Positions 45,055 through 56,809 are shown, counted from the first letter of the stretch. The stretch is 64,000 nt of DNA from a bacterium (GCA_024742285.1 JANSYR010000018.1:1-64000), one strand, 5' to 3'. The notes: generated from the sequence alone by a model not told the origin. Numbers and translations are program-made.

Positions 45055-45085
45055 AGGCGCCGGACGGGATTCCCGTCCGGCGCCT
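45055..45085. terminator. Strong hairpin between convergent genes
   Basis: AGGCGCCGGACGGGA (45055-45069) and TCCCGTCCGGCGCCT (45071-45085) form a 15-base perfect stem around one unpaired T, in practice a tighter loop. CTTCGTTGG follows. It separates the secreted-protein gene from the minus-strand DUF5666 gene. Confidence 0.75.
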
Positions 45086-45123
45086 CTTCGTTGGGAGCGG
45101 GTCGTCGAAGGCGCGCGGTGGCC

Positions 45124-46434
45124 CTATCGCGCGAGGCGCCGGTCGAGCGCCGGCGCTCGCGGCCGGACCGCCGGCCGTTGGAGATCCCGCGCCGCCTTCG
45201 GTCGCATCGGTCGCGGCGGCGGGCCGACCTCGTCGCGCGGACGTCGTTTGGGACGCTCCGGGATCGCATCCGGTCGGGGCGGCTGGTCCGTGGGCCGCGT
45301 GCCCATGGGACCGGGCCGCGACGGCGCGGGTCGGGTCGGCATCACTCGCAGGACGCCGTCGCTCTCGATCCGTCCTCCCACCCGGAGCCGTGCGCCGGGC
45401 CGGATCGCGCGGCGAATCGCGTCCGGCGTGTCCTCGGGTACGGCGAGCTCGAGGCGGCCGATCCGGGGGCGGGCCTCGCGCCCGCCGACGAAGCCCTCGA
45501 CGGAGGCGTAGTCGATGCGGCCCTCGCGGCGCGCTTCCAGGAGCCGCGCGGCCAGCGTCGCCTCGAAGGCGGTGTCGGGAGCACGCGTTTCTCCCGCGCG
45601 TCCGGGCGCGATCCGCGTCGCGACCAGCTCGCCGTCGGGGCCGAGCTGGGCCTGGAAGGCGATCCATCTGCCCGGCGCGAGCTCGGCGTCGTCCAGGGAC
45701 GGGGAGCGGGTGGTGCTCTCGCGCAGTCGCAGTCGCCTGCCGTCGACGACGAGCGTTCCGTCTTCGTCACGCCGCTCGATCCGCCCGGCGCCGTCGCGCG
45801 CGACCACGATGCGCCGGGCGACGACGCCGTCCGCGGTCCGGACGGCTTCGACCAGCACGAGCTGCCCGGACGCCAGGCTTCGCGGGACGCCTTGGCCATC
45901 GGCGCCGGACGACGACTCGAGCGCCAGGCTCTCGGGGATCACGACTTCGACGCCACTCACGCAGACCCGCGCGCGTCGCCCTCGACCACCGCCTTCGGGA
46001 TCCGCGGAACCGCGCCCGACCGGTTCGGCGCGGCCGAAGAGGCCGAGACCGCGCGGGGCCGGACCGGCGTCGTCGGGGCCATCGCCATCCGAGACGGGCC
46101 CCCGTCCGGTGCCGCCGATGCCGCTGTCATCGTCGTCTCCGCCGGACGTACGCTGCATGCGGTCGCCGCGTGCAGGGCTCGATTCATCGGGACCGAAGCC
46201 GGTCCCGCCGAGACCGCTGTCGTCGGGACTGAAGGTGGTTCCGCGGAGACCGCTGTCGTCGGGACCGAAGCCGGTCCCCCCGATGCCGCTGTCGTCGTCG
46301 CCCGGCTCGAGGACGTGGATCGGGTGGCCGGCTCGCCCGCCGCCGCAGGTCTCGGTCGCGCCGCTCGGAAGCGGCGACAGCGACGCGAAGAGCGCGATGA
46401 TCGTGAGGGTGAGGAGCCGACGGCGATCAGTCAT
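45124..46434 (-). CDS. DUF5666-domain secreted protein with DDSGxGGTG repeats
   Basis: The protein has 436 residues. The signal peptide (LLTLTIIALFASLSPLPSGATE) is followed by four copies of a unit DDSGxGGTGFGP at about 47-115 (DDSGIGGTGFGP, DDSGLRGTTFSP, DDSGLGGTGFGP, DDSGIGGTGRGP). Residues about 150-365 hold repeated small beta domains of the DUF5666 type (VCVSGVEVVIPES, LASGQLVLVEAVRTADG, ARRIVVARDG, LAPGRWIAFQAQLGPDGELVATRI). The tail is Pro/Arg-rich and probably disordered. The family is of unknown function. Its start overlaps the DUF6502 stop by 8 bases. Confidence 0.8.
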   Translation of the reverse strand: MTDRRRLLTLTIIALFASLSPLPSGATETCGGGRAGHPIHVLEPGDDDSGIGGTGFGPDDSGLRGTTFSPDDSGLGGTGFGPDESSPARGDRMQRTSGGDDDDSGIGGTGRGPVSDGDGPDDAGPAPRGLGLFGRAEPVGRGSADPEGGGRGRRARVCVSGVEVVIPESLALESSSGADGQGVPRSLASGQLVLVEAVRTADGVVARRIVVARDGAGRIERRDEDGTLVVDGRRLRLRESTTRSPSLDDAELAPGRWIAFQAQLGPDGELVATRIAPGRAGETRAPDTAFEATLAARLLEARREGRIDYASVEGFVGGREARPRIGRLELAVPEDTPDAIRRAIRPGARLRVGGRIESDGVLRVMPTRPAPSRPGPMGTRPTDQPPRPDAIPERPKRRPRDEVGPPPRPMRPKAARDLQRPAVRPRAPALDRRLAR

Positions 46435-47305
46435 CGCTGCCTCCGTCTGCGTCCCCCGACGAGTCCTGCGGTGCTCGGAAGAACCACGCGCCGAAGCTCA
46501 TACGCTGACTCGCGTCGCTCTCGCCCGCGTCGGCGGCCTGGAGCTCGAGCGCGCGCGCGTTCACGCGTTGCAGCGCCTCCATGCCCGCCTCGCGGGCGAG
46601 GGCCTGGAGCTCTTCGACGGACTCCGGGCGGAGGTGGGCGTAGTAGACGCTTCGTTCGAGGAAGGGCGCGCCCACGCCGGTGAGGTTGTGACGCGCGGCC
46701 GCGAGGTGGTCGCGCACGTTGCGCCCCAGGTAGTAGGCCTTCTCCTCGAAGCCTTCCGACGGCACGAAGGCCTCCTCCACGAGGACGACGCGATCCTCGG
46801 CATCGAGTCGGGCGATGCCGAGGCGCAGCCACTCGTCGAGCACCGCGCGAGGGCGGATGTCCTGGGTGACCGCCTGCACGAGACCGTCGAAGGTCGGGCG
46901 GCCGTCCTCGGTCGCGAGTCGCGGCAGGGCGAGGGGGCGTCCGTCTCCATCGCGATAGGTGGGATCCGCGGTCCAGCGCAGCGCGAGCTGCGCGCCGAGG
47001 GAGACGCTCGGCGGGACGGCCGGGCGGGGCTCGCCCGCTTCCGCCTGGAGTCGCTTCACGTCCTTGCGGTGGATGCCGGTGAGCAGGGTGAGACGGCTGA
47101 TCGTCTGGGGCCGGTCGGGCAGGGCGTAGCCGCGCTCGGCCTCACCCACGTAGATCCGTTTCAGCAGGCCGGCGAGGGTCGGGAACGTGATCTGGTGATC
47201 GAGGAGCAGGCGGACGAGGGGGGCGAGCAGCCGCTCGACGGCATCGAGGAGCGCGCCGGAGGGACGGCCGGCGGACGTGGGGCTCTCCTCGGTTTCTCGG
47301 GCCAT
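46427..47305 (-). CDS. DUF6502 family protein, possible DNA-binding regulator
   Basis: The protein has 292 residues from ATG 47305 (MARETEESPTSAGRPSG). Residues about 20-90 match the DUF6502 pattern LLAPLVRLLLDHQITFPTLA, LKRIYVGEAERGY, then SRLTLLTGIHRKDVKRLQAE, which looks like a helix-turn-helix with recognition helix GIHRKDVKRL. The middle has a DAEDRVVLVEEAFVPS strand and the C-terminus helices. It is the first gene of an operon with the DUF5666 gene. A copy of the 17-base palindrome lies 61 bases upstream of its start, as expected for self-regulation, though DNA binding is inferred. Confidence 0.8.
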   Translation of the reverse strand: MARETEESPTSAGRPSGALLDAVERLLAPLVRLLLDHQITFPTLAGLLKRIYVGEAERGYALPDRPQTISRLTLLTGIHRKDVKRLQAEAGEPRPAVPPSVSLGAQLALRWTADPTYRDGDGRPLALPRLATEDGRPTFDGLVQAVTQDIRPRAVLDEWLRLGIARLDAEDRVVLVEEAFVPSEGFEEKAYYLGRNVRDHLAAARHNLTGVGAPFLERSVYYAHLRPESVEELQALAREAGMEALQRVNARALELQAADAGESDASQRMSFGAWFFRAPQDSSGDADGGSDD

Positions 47306-47365
47306 GTTCGTCGTCCGACTCCCGCCGATCGCCGCGCCGTCGTCTCGCGCGGGGACGCCAAGTGA

Positions 47366-47382
47366 GTGGGAAAAATTACCAC
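47366..47382. promoter_or_regulatory. 17-base palindromic operator, copy 3
   Basis: GTGGGAAAAATTACCAC differs by one base from the perfect palindrome at 44415-44431. It lies 61 bases before the DUF6502 start on the minus strand and 105 bases before the divergent SDR start, so either gene could be controlled. Confidence 0.65.
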
Positions 47383-47486
47383 AGAGTGTCGGTCCCTCTC
47401 GACGATCGACCTCCAGGCGAGACGATTGCCGGTATGCTGCGCCTTCCTTTCCGGTGGCCGTCCGTGCTGGGCGAGGAGGAGCAGGC

Positions 47487-48287
47487 TTGAGCACGCAGGA
47501 TCCGATCGAACCGGTGCAGGACTTTCTCGGGCGGCGCGCCTTCGTGACGGGCGCCGGCGGCGGGATCGGTGAGGGCATCGCGGTGCGCCTCGCGGCCGCG
47601 GGAGCGGCGGTCGCCTGCGTCGATGTCGATGGCGAAGCGGCCGCGAGGGTCGCGTTGGCGATCGAAGCGGCCGGCGGCAAGGCGTGCGCGATCCCCTGCG
47701 ACGTGTCCGACGCGTCGGCGGTCGCGCGCGCGATGGACGCCTCCGTCTCCCACCTCGACGGCCTCGACGTGCTCGTGAACAACGCGGGGATCGTGAAGAT
47801 CCAGTCCTTCGAGGAGATGTCCCTCGCCGACTGGGACCGGACGTTCGGTGTGAACCTGCGCTCGCTCTTTCTGACGTGTCAGGCGGCGCTTCCACATCTG
47901 CGCGCTTCCGAGGCGGGGGCGATCGTGAACATCGCCTCGATGGCCGCGCTTCGGTACACGGTGCCCCACGTCGACTACGCGGCGACGAAGGGCGGGGTCG
48001 TCTCCTTCACCCGCGATCTCGCGTTCGAGCTCGGGGCCCACGGCATCCGGGTGAATGCCGTCGCGCCCGGGCCGGTCGCCACGGGAATGATGGCGTCGAT
48101 CAGCGACGAGCAGATCGATCAGGCCGGGCTTCGCTTCCTGCTCGGCCGCATGGGCCGCCCCGCGGACATCGCCGAGGCCGTCGCCTTCCTTGCGTCACCG
48201 CGCGCGTCCTACATCACGGGCGCGACGCTGCCGGTCACCGGAGGCGCAGAGCTCGCGACGAGGCCGCTCCGGCCCGAAGACGAGTAG
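47487..48287 (+). CDS. Short-chain dehydrogenase/reductase
   Basis: The protein has 266 residues from TTG 47487, chosen because GAGGAGGA lies 7 bases upstream and no ATG fits. It carries the classical SDR motifs: TGAGGGIG (cofactor), VDVDG acidic end of strand 2 favouring NAD, NNAG, the catalytic Ser in NIASMAA, YAATK (Tyr and Lys), and ITGATLPVTGG at the end. It is a cytosolic oxidoreductase of unknown substrate. The GNAT gene follows after 5 bases, probably in the same transcript. Confidence 0.92.
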   Translation: MSTQDPIEPVQDFLGRRAFVTGAGGGIGEGIAVRLAAAGAAVACVDVDGEAAARVALAIEAAGGKACAIPCDVSDASAVARAMDASVSHLDGLDVLVNNAGIVKIQSFEEMSLADWDRTFGVNLRSLFLTCQAALPHLRASEAGAIVNIASMAALRYTVPHVDYAATKGGVVSFTRDLAFELGAHGIRVNAVAPGPVATGMMASISDEQIDQAGLRFLLGRMGRPADIAEAVAFLASPRASYITGATLPVTGGAELATRPLRPEDE

Positions 48288-48292
48288 GCCGA

Positions 48293-48838
48293 GTGAGTCG
48301 AGTGAGCCGCTCCGGGCGGGCGCTGCCGGAGGTGGACCTCGTCGTGCCTTCGCTTCGTCACGAGGAAGCGTTTCTCGACGCGGTCGCGCGCAGCCGCGAC
48401 CTGCACGCGCGCTTCGTCGAGCCGCCGACCACGAGCGCCACGTATCGCCTCAACATCGCGCGCCAGCACGAGCCGCGATACGAGCTCCGTCTCGTCGTCG
48501 ACCGCGAGAGCGGTCAGCTCGCGGGCGTCGTCAACGCGAACGAGATCGTCCGCGGGGCCGCGCAGTCGGCCTTCCTCGGGTACTACGTCTTCGCGCCCTT
48601 CGCCGGGACGGGCAGGATGGAAGCGGGGCTGCGCGCGATGCTCCGCGAAGCGTTCGGTCGGCTCGGTCTCCATCGCCTCGAGGCCAACATCCAGCCGGAC
48701 AACGCGCGTTCGATCGCGCTCGTCGAGCGGCTCGGCTTCCGACTCGAGGGACTCTCGCCGGGCTATCTCAGGATCCGCGGTCACTGGCGCGATCACGAAC
48801 GCTGGGCGATGACGCGCGAGGAGTTCCGAGCCGACTGA
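48293..48838 (+). CDS. GNAT acetyltransferase (RimJ/RimL-like)
   Basis: The protein has 181 residues from GTG 48293; GTG 48302 is also possible. The acetyl-CoA loop is in the segment FAPFAGTGRMEAGLRAML, followed by FGRLGLHRLEANIQPDNARSIALVERLGF and GYLRIRGHWRDHERWAM, typical of the RimJ/RimL branch that acetylates protein N-termini. It follows the SDR gene closely. The repeat element at 48866-48929 sits between it and dnaE2. Confidence 0.9.
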   Translation: MSRVSRSGRALPEVDLVVPSLRHEEAFLDAVARSRDLHARFVEPPTTSATYRLNIARQHEPRYELRLVVDRESGQLAGVVNANEIVRGAAQSAFLGYYVFAPFAGTGRMEAGLRAMLREAFGRLGLHRLEANIQPDNARSIALVERLGFRLEGLSPGYLRIRGHWRDHERWAMTREEFRAD

Positions 48839-48865
48839 GGGTCGGCGGCTTCGGTCAGGTATTTC

Positions 48866-48928
48866 GAGCCTTGAGCGCGAGAAGCGCCGCCGCTGCCAGG
48901 CGGCGCTTCGGGAGGCGCTCCGCGCCGA

Positions 48929-48929
<1 letters not shown>
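48866..48929. repeat. Intergenic hairpin repeat copy at the dnaE2 3' end
   Basis: GAGCCTTGAGCGCGAGA, hairpin AAGCGCCGCC-gctgcca-GGCGGCGCTT, then CGGGAGGCGC and GCGCCGAC. The outer parts match the copies at 27.8 kb while the central stem differs but keeps pairing. It ends at the dnaE2 stop codon. Confidence 0.75.
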
Positions 48930-52330
<3,401 letters not shown>

Positions 52331-52355
52331 GCCTCATTTTCGCCGTACTTTCGTC

Positions 52356-52373
52356 ATTGATCAATCGTATACT
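52356..52373. promoter_or_regulatory. AT-rich palindrome and -10-like box between dnaE2 and the response regulator
   Basis: ATTGATCAAT (52356-52365) is a perfect 10-base palindrome, and TATACT (52368-52373) resembles a -10 box reading toward 52450. No good -35 is visible, and no standard LexA box was found. The region stands out by its AT content. Confidence 0.35.
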
Positions 52374-52449
52374 TGGTTCATTCTCCCGGTCGCAGGCGGC
52401 CGACCCCGCTCCGACTCCGTTTCCTTCGCGCCACGAGGCCCTTCCGACG

Positions 52450-52878
52450 ATGACGACCGCCCCGCCGGACCGGACCGCCCTGATCGTGGACGACGAGGAT
52501 CAGCTCCTGCGCCTCATGACCCGCGTCCTCGAGCGGGAGCAGGTCCGGGTGCTGACCGCGAAGGACGGCACGCAGGCCCGCACGCTCTTCTCGGCCCACG
52601 AGAACGAGATCGACCTGCTCGTGCTGGACGTGTCGCTCCCCGACGGGGACGGCGCCGAGCGGCTCCTGCCCGAATTCCTGGCCCGCCGTCCCGCGGCCCG
52701 GTTCATCGTCGCGAGCGGCGACGAGCCGCCGGTGGGACTCGCCGCCGAGCTCACGCGCATCGGCGGCCACTTCCTTCGCAAGCCCTTCGTTCCGAAGGAG
52801 CTGATCCGCCTCGTCCGGGAATCGGCTCCGGCCACTTGCGGACGGCCGGGCACCGCGGTTCCGCCGGGACCCGCCTGA
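52450..52878 (+). CDS. Single-domain response regulator
   Basis: The protein has 142 residues with a receiver domain only. Acidic residues DDED near the start, the phospho-acceptor Asp in LLVLDVSLPDGDGAE (about 54), Ser/Thr switch in FIVASGDEPP and Lys in FLRKPFVPKEL are in place. There is no output domain and no histidine kinase nearby. Its stop overlaps the start of the FAD oxidoreductase gene (TGATG). A link to the divergent dnaE2 is only positional. Confidence 0.9.
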   Translation: MTTAPPDRTALIVDDEDQLLRLMTRVLEREQVRVLTAKDGTQARTLFSAHENEIDLLVLDVSLPDGDGAERLLPEFLARRPAARFIVASGDEPPVGLAAELTRIGGHFLRKPFVPKELIRLVRESAPATCGRPGTAVPPGPA

Positions 52879-54326
52879 TGGCCTCGATCGTCGTCGTCGG
52901 CGGAGGGCTCGCCGGCCTCGTCTGCGGTCAACGTCTCGTTCGCGCCGGTCACGACGTCGAAGTCTTCGAGGCGGGGGGCAAGGTCGGTGGCCGACTGCGT
53001 CCGATCGAGACCGAGCACGGGCTGCTCGAGCCTGCGGTCGGCGAGATCGGCTGGGGCGACGCGAACTGTCGCGCGCTCGTCGCGGGGCTCGGTCTCGAGC
53101 CCGCCGGCGACGCGTTCCTCGAACGAAAGCACGCGCTCGTCCTGGGCGGCCGGCTCCATCGCCCCCCGCCGCTCGGGCGCGCCGAGTTCCTCTTCCCGCG
53201 GCTGTCTCCGCGGATGGACCGACCGATCGATGCCGTGTTCCGGCGACCGCCGCGCTGGCGCGATCGCAAGCCGCTCGTGCGGGCGATCTGGGACTCCTTC
53301 GGCTCTCCGCGGCTCGATGCGCCGGACTCGGTCCGCGCCCTCGACGACACCCAATGGCAGCGCGCGTCGATCCGGGCCTTCGGGACGCGCTGGGTCACGA
53401 CGCGCCTCGCGCCGGCACTCCTCGCGCGGACCGGCGTCGATCTCTCGGCCGAGTCGGCCTCGGTCGTGGTGCCGATGCTCGCGCGGTTGCTCGCGGGACG
53501 CGGTCGCTCGGTGCCCCTGGCCGGCGGCCTCGTCGCGCTCGTCGAGGCGCTGGCGGCGTCCCTGCGACTGCGTCTGGCCACCCGCGTCGAGGCGCTCGAG
53601 CCGACGGCGGAAGGCGTGCGCGTCCGGTACCGGTCGGGAGGACGATCCGGACGGGCACTCGCCGACGCGGCGGTGATCGCGCTTCCGCCGAGCGAGATCC
53701 TGCGGATCTGCCCGAAGCTCAGCCCCGCCGAGCGGGGCCACTTCGAATCGATCGAGCCGCGCCGCTCGATCGTGATCCATCGCCGGGTGAGCGATCCCGC
53801 CTGGCTGTTGCGCGGCCTGGCGGGCGTGACCTTCGTGCCCGGGGAGCTGCCCGAGATGCGCGACCTCCGGATCCTCGGGCCGCCGGCGGAGCCCTATTCG
53901 TCGGACCCCTTCTGGATCCGGATCTCCCTGGAGGTCGGGGCCGTGGACGACTACTGGACCCGCTCCGACACCGAGATCGTCCGCCAGGTCGACGCCTCGT
54001 TCCGCGGCTCTTCCCTCGGCGCGCTGCCGGAGGGGCCGTCCCGGGTCGAGCGACTGCCGGAGATCATCTCGGTCCAGGGTCGGGGGGCGCTCGCCCGCCG
54101 CGACCGGTTCAACGCGCGCACCGATCGCTCGCCGCGCCTCGTCTTCGCGACGAGCGCGCTCACGACGCCGGACCTCGAAGGCCGCGTGACCATCGGGATG
54201 CGCGCCGCCGCCGAAGCCATCGCCTCCCTCCACGCACCGATCGTCGATCCTTCCCAGGTCGCGGACGCCGCGGCGGTCGAGCCGGCCCCGGACGAAGCGG
54301 CCGCCGACCTCCCGGTCGAAGGCTGA
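52878..54326 (+). CDS. FAD-dependent amine-oxidase/phytoene-desaturase-like protein
   Basis: The protein has 482 residues. The Rossmann motif is VVVGGGLAGLVCGQRLVRAGHDVEVFEAGGKVGGR-like at the start (GGGLAGL and FEAGGKVGGRL). The C-terminal FAD segment RLVFATSALTTPDLEGRVTIGMRAAAEAI fits the NAD(P)-binding Rossmann-like amine-oxidase family, which includes protoporphyrinogen oxidase and carotenoid desaturases. The substrate is not evident. It sits between the response regulator and dinB with nearly no gaps, so the three are likely co-transcribed. The tail after about 455 is Ala/Asp-rich. Confidence 0.85.
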   Translation: MASIVVVGGGLAGLVCGQRLVRAGHDVEVFEAGGKVGGRLRPIETEHGLLEPAVGEIGWGDANCRALVAGLGLEPAGDAFLERKHALVLGGRLHRPPPLGRAEFLFPRLSPRMDRPIDAVFRRPPRWRDRKPLVRAIWDSFGSPRLDAPDSVRALDDTQWQRASIRAFGTRWVTTRLAPALLARTGVDLSAESASVVVPMLARLLAGRGRSVPLAGGLVALVEALAASLRLRLATRVEALEPTAEGVRVRYRSGGRSGRALADAAVIALPPSEILRICPKLSPAERGHFESIEPRRSIVIHRRVSDPAWLLRGLAGVTFVPGELPEMRDLRILGPPAEPYSSDPFWIRISLEVGAVDDYWTRSDTEIVRQVDASFRGSSLGALPEGPSRVERLPEIISVQGRGALARRDRFNARTDRSPRLVFATSALTTPDLEGRVTIGMRAAAEAIASLHAPIVDPSQVADAAAVEPAPDEAAADLPVEG

Positions 54327-54329
54327 GGG

Positions 54330-55655
54330 ATGGGCGGGCCGGCCGGGTCACCGCGCTGTCTGCTCCACGCCGACATGGATGCGTTCTACGCGTCGGTCGA
54401 GCAGCGTGACCGCCCGGAGCTCCGTGGGCGGCCCATCGTCGTGGGTGGCGCGGGGAATCGCGGCGTGGTCGCGGCGGCGAGCTACGAGGCGCGCGAGTAC
54501 GGCGTGCACTCGGCGATGCCCTCGGTCGAGGCCAAGCGGCTCTGCCCCGACCTCGTCTTCGTCTCCGGGGACATGAAGCGCTATGCCGCGGAGTCGCGCC
54601 GGATCTTCGAGATCTTTCGCGGCTATTCGCCGAGCGTCGAGGGCTTGTCCCTCGACGAGGCTTTCCTCGATCTCACCGGGACGGAGCGCCTGCTCGGCGC
54701 GCCCGCCGATGTCGGCGAGCGACTCCGGCGCGAGGTGCGCGAGAAGACGGCGCTTCCGATCTCGGTCGGGATCGGGCCGATCAAGATGGTCGCCAAGATC
54801 GCGAGCGGCGCCGCCAAGCCCGACGGGCTCCTCGAGGTTCCGCCCGATGCGGTCGGGCGGTTCCTGGAACCGCTTTCGGCGCGCAAGATCTGGGGCGTCG
54901 GGCCGGTCGCGGGCGAACGCCTCGAGGGCTTCGGCTACCGCACGATCGGGGATCTCGCGCGCGCCGATCCCGCGACCCTGCGCGCTCATCTCGGCGACTG
55001 GGGCGAGTCGATCGGCCGCCTCGCCCGCGGCGAGGACCTGCGCGAGGTCGAGCCCCATCGCGAGGCGGTCTCGCTCTCCGAGGAGAACACCTTCGATCGG
55101 GACGTCACGGATCGGAGCGTGCTCGAAGCGACGATCCTGACCCACGCCGAGAGCGTGGCGCGACGACTGCGGCGTCAGCATCTCTTCGCCCGGACCGTCG
55201 TACTCAAGTGGCGCCTCGCGCGTCGCACGAAAGAAGGGCCGCGGGGCTATCCCGCGCGTACGCGGCAGCTGACCCTCGCCGAGCCGACCGACGACGGCGA
55301 AGTCATCGCCCAGGTCGCGAAGTCGCTCCTCGACGATGCGCTCGCGGAGCCGGTCCGGTTGCTCGGCGTCGGGGTGTCCGGGCTCGTCGACGAGGGGGGC
55401 GGCGCGGCGCAACTCTCGCTCTTCGACTCGGCCGAAGGCGCCGGCGACGCGGATCCGCGCGTCATGCAGGCGACCCCCAAGAAGCGCCAGCTGAACCGGG
55501 CGCTGGACGCCCTTGCGGACAAGTTCGGGGACGACGTCGTCCGTCGCGCGAGTCAGGGGGACGCACGGCACGCGACGCTCTCCGGGCAGTGGAAGCGCGG
55601 CAGTCGGGACACGGATCGACCGGATGCGGAGAGGGACGGGGACGAGGGACGCTAG
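54330..55655 (+). CDS. dinB: DNA polymerase IV (Y-family)
   Basis: The protein has 441 residues. The catalytic acidic residues are in LLHADMDAFYASVEQRDRPE and LSLDEAFLDLTG; other Y-family blocks are AASYEAREYGVHSAMP, SVGIGPIKMVAKIASGAAKPDG, KIWGVGPVAGERLEGFGY and the little-finger region with LRRQHLFARTVVLKWRL. Unlike the ImuB-like protein in this window it keeps all catalytic acids, so it should be active in translesion synthesis. The C-terminal tail (SGQWKRGSRDTDRPDAERD) is charged. It begins 4 bases after the FAD oxidoreductase stop. Confidence 0.95.
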   Translation: MGGPAGSPRCLLHADMDAFYASVEQRDRPELRGRPIVVGGAGNRGVVAAASYEAREYGVHSAMPSVEAKRLCPDLVFVSGDMKRYAAESRRIFEIFRGYSPSVEGLSLDEAFLDLTGTERLLGAPADVGERLRREVREKTALPISVGIGPIKMVAKIASGAAKPDGLLEVPPDAVGRFLEPLSARKIWGVGPVAGERLEGFGYRTIGDLARADPATLRAHLGDWGESIGRLARGEDLREVEPHREAVSLSEENTFDRDVTDRSVLEATILTHAESVARRLRRQHLFARTVVLKWRLARRTKEGPRGYPARTRQLTLAEPTDDGEVIAQVAKSLLDDALAEPVRLLGVGVSGLVDEGGGAAQLSLFDSAEGAGDADPRVMQATPKKRQLNRALDALADKFGDDVVRRASQGDARHATLSGQWKRGSRDTDRPDAERDGDEGR

Positions 55656-55703
55656 GCATCCCCACCGACTTCGACTAGCGTCGAGGTCTGGCAGGAGGTC
55701 TCC

Positions 55704-56483
55704 ATGTCGTCCCAGAGCGTCGTCCTCAACCCCCGTCCCCTCGGCTTCTTCGGGTTCCTGCGCGAGCTGCGTCGCGCACGCCGCGTGGGGCCCGGACCAG
55801 AGACCGTGTTCCGACTGCTGCGCCCCTTCCATGGTCCGGAATTCGACCGGATCTACGAACGCTGCATGGCCGACCCGACTGCGCGTCGGCTCCTCGAGGA
55901 AGGCCGGAGCCTCCACCCCGTTCTGCTCGACTTCGCCGGGATGCGGGCCATGCCGGAGGCTTCGCTCGGTCGCGCCTACGTCGACTTCATGGAAGCCAAC
56001 CAGATCGACATCGTCTCGTTCGCCGAGGCCAGCTTCAAGAACATGAAGCGCGAGGACTATGCGAACGACGCCGCGTGGGCGATGGCGAACCGGCTGCGCG
56101 ACATCCACGAGATCGTCCACGTGATCTCGGGCTATGGGACCGACGTACTCGGCGAGATGTGTGAGCTCGTCTTCAACCTCGCCGAGGATCCGCGACCGAA
56201 GGCGGTCCGTTTCGTCGTCCGGATGAACCTGATCAAGTTCGAGCGCGCGGGGCATGCCCACGCCCGTGCGGCGATCGCCGAGGCCTATCAGCGGGGCAAG
56301 ACGGCGGGTTCGCGGGTCGGCCAGGACTGGGCCGACATGCTCGACTGGGACCTCGACACGGTTCGTGCGCAGCTCGGAATCTCGCCGCCGACCGAGTACG
56401 CGCCGATCGACTTCGAGGAGTCCCCGCCCACCCCGTCGGTGATGCTCCGCGCGCTCCTGACGAAGGACGCCGACGCCGCGTGA
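55704..56483 (+). CDS. coq4: COQ4 family ubiquinone biosynthesis protein
   Basis: The protein has 259 residues. The Coq4 metal motif is in RLRDIHEIVHVISGYGTDVLGE (His/Asp plus distal Glu), and the core includes FMEANQIDIVSFAEASFK and FNLAEDPRPKAVRFVVRMN. Coq4 is needed for ubiquinone synthesis, recently linked to oxidative decarboxylation at C1 in mitochondria and bacteria. GGAGGT precedes ATG 55704. No other ubi genes are in the window. After it comes a broken SDR gene. Confidence 0.9.
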   Translation: MSSQSVVLNPRPLGFFGFLRELRRARRVGPGPETVFRLLRPFHGPEFDRIYERCMADPTARRLLEEGRSLHPVLLDFAGMRAMPEASLGRAYVDFMEANQIDIVSFAEASFKNMKREDYANDAAWAMANRLRDIHEIVHVISGYGTDVLGEMCELVFNLAEDPRPKAVRFVVRMNLIKFERAGHAHARAAIAEAYQRGKTAGSRVGQDWADMLDWDLDTVRAQLGISPPTEYAPIDFEESPPTPSVMLRALLTKDADAA

Positions 56484-56526
56484 GCCCGCGTGGGATGGGC
56501 GTGACGTTCGAGTGAGCGGGCACCGC

Positions 56527-56800
56527 TCGGCCCAGGTCGGGTACGTCCGGACCTTCTGAGCGGAAGCCGCGCGCCACGACGTGCAGATGAACCTGATCGC
56601 CCAGAGCTTCGTCGAGAAGTCGGAGTCTTTCCCTCCGGCGCTCACCGAGACCGCCGAATTCGAGCAGCTCCCCGCGAACGGCGTCCCGATCGGCCGGCTC
56701 GCGACCGGGCGCGATCGCGTGCTCTGCACTCTTTCCGGCGTCGGACGAGTGCGACTTCTTCGTCGGTCAGTCGATTCCGTTCAGCGGCGGACAGGCGCTG
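56527..56800 (+). pseudogene. Broken short-chain dehydrogenase, C-terminal remnant
   Basis: Strongly G/C-biased codons encode SAQVGYVRTF, an in-frame TGA at 56557-56559, then AEAARHDVQMNLIAQSFVE, FPPALTETAEFEQ and VPIGRLA. Near 56704 the coding frame shifts by one base and continues PGAIACSALFPASDECDFF and VGQSIPFSGG. Joined, these are the last about 90 residues of an SDR, where VNLIA, PLGRLA and FLASDE..ITGQ..xxGG are standard. The N-terminal half (cofactor motif, YxxxK) is absent. The remnant runs to the 3' end of the convergent GST-like gene. It is not a small intact gene despite an open frame 56581-56841. Confidence 0.75.
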
Positions 56801-56809
56801 TCGTCCGCG

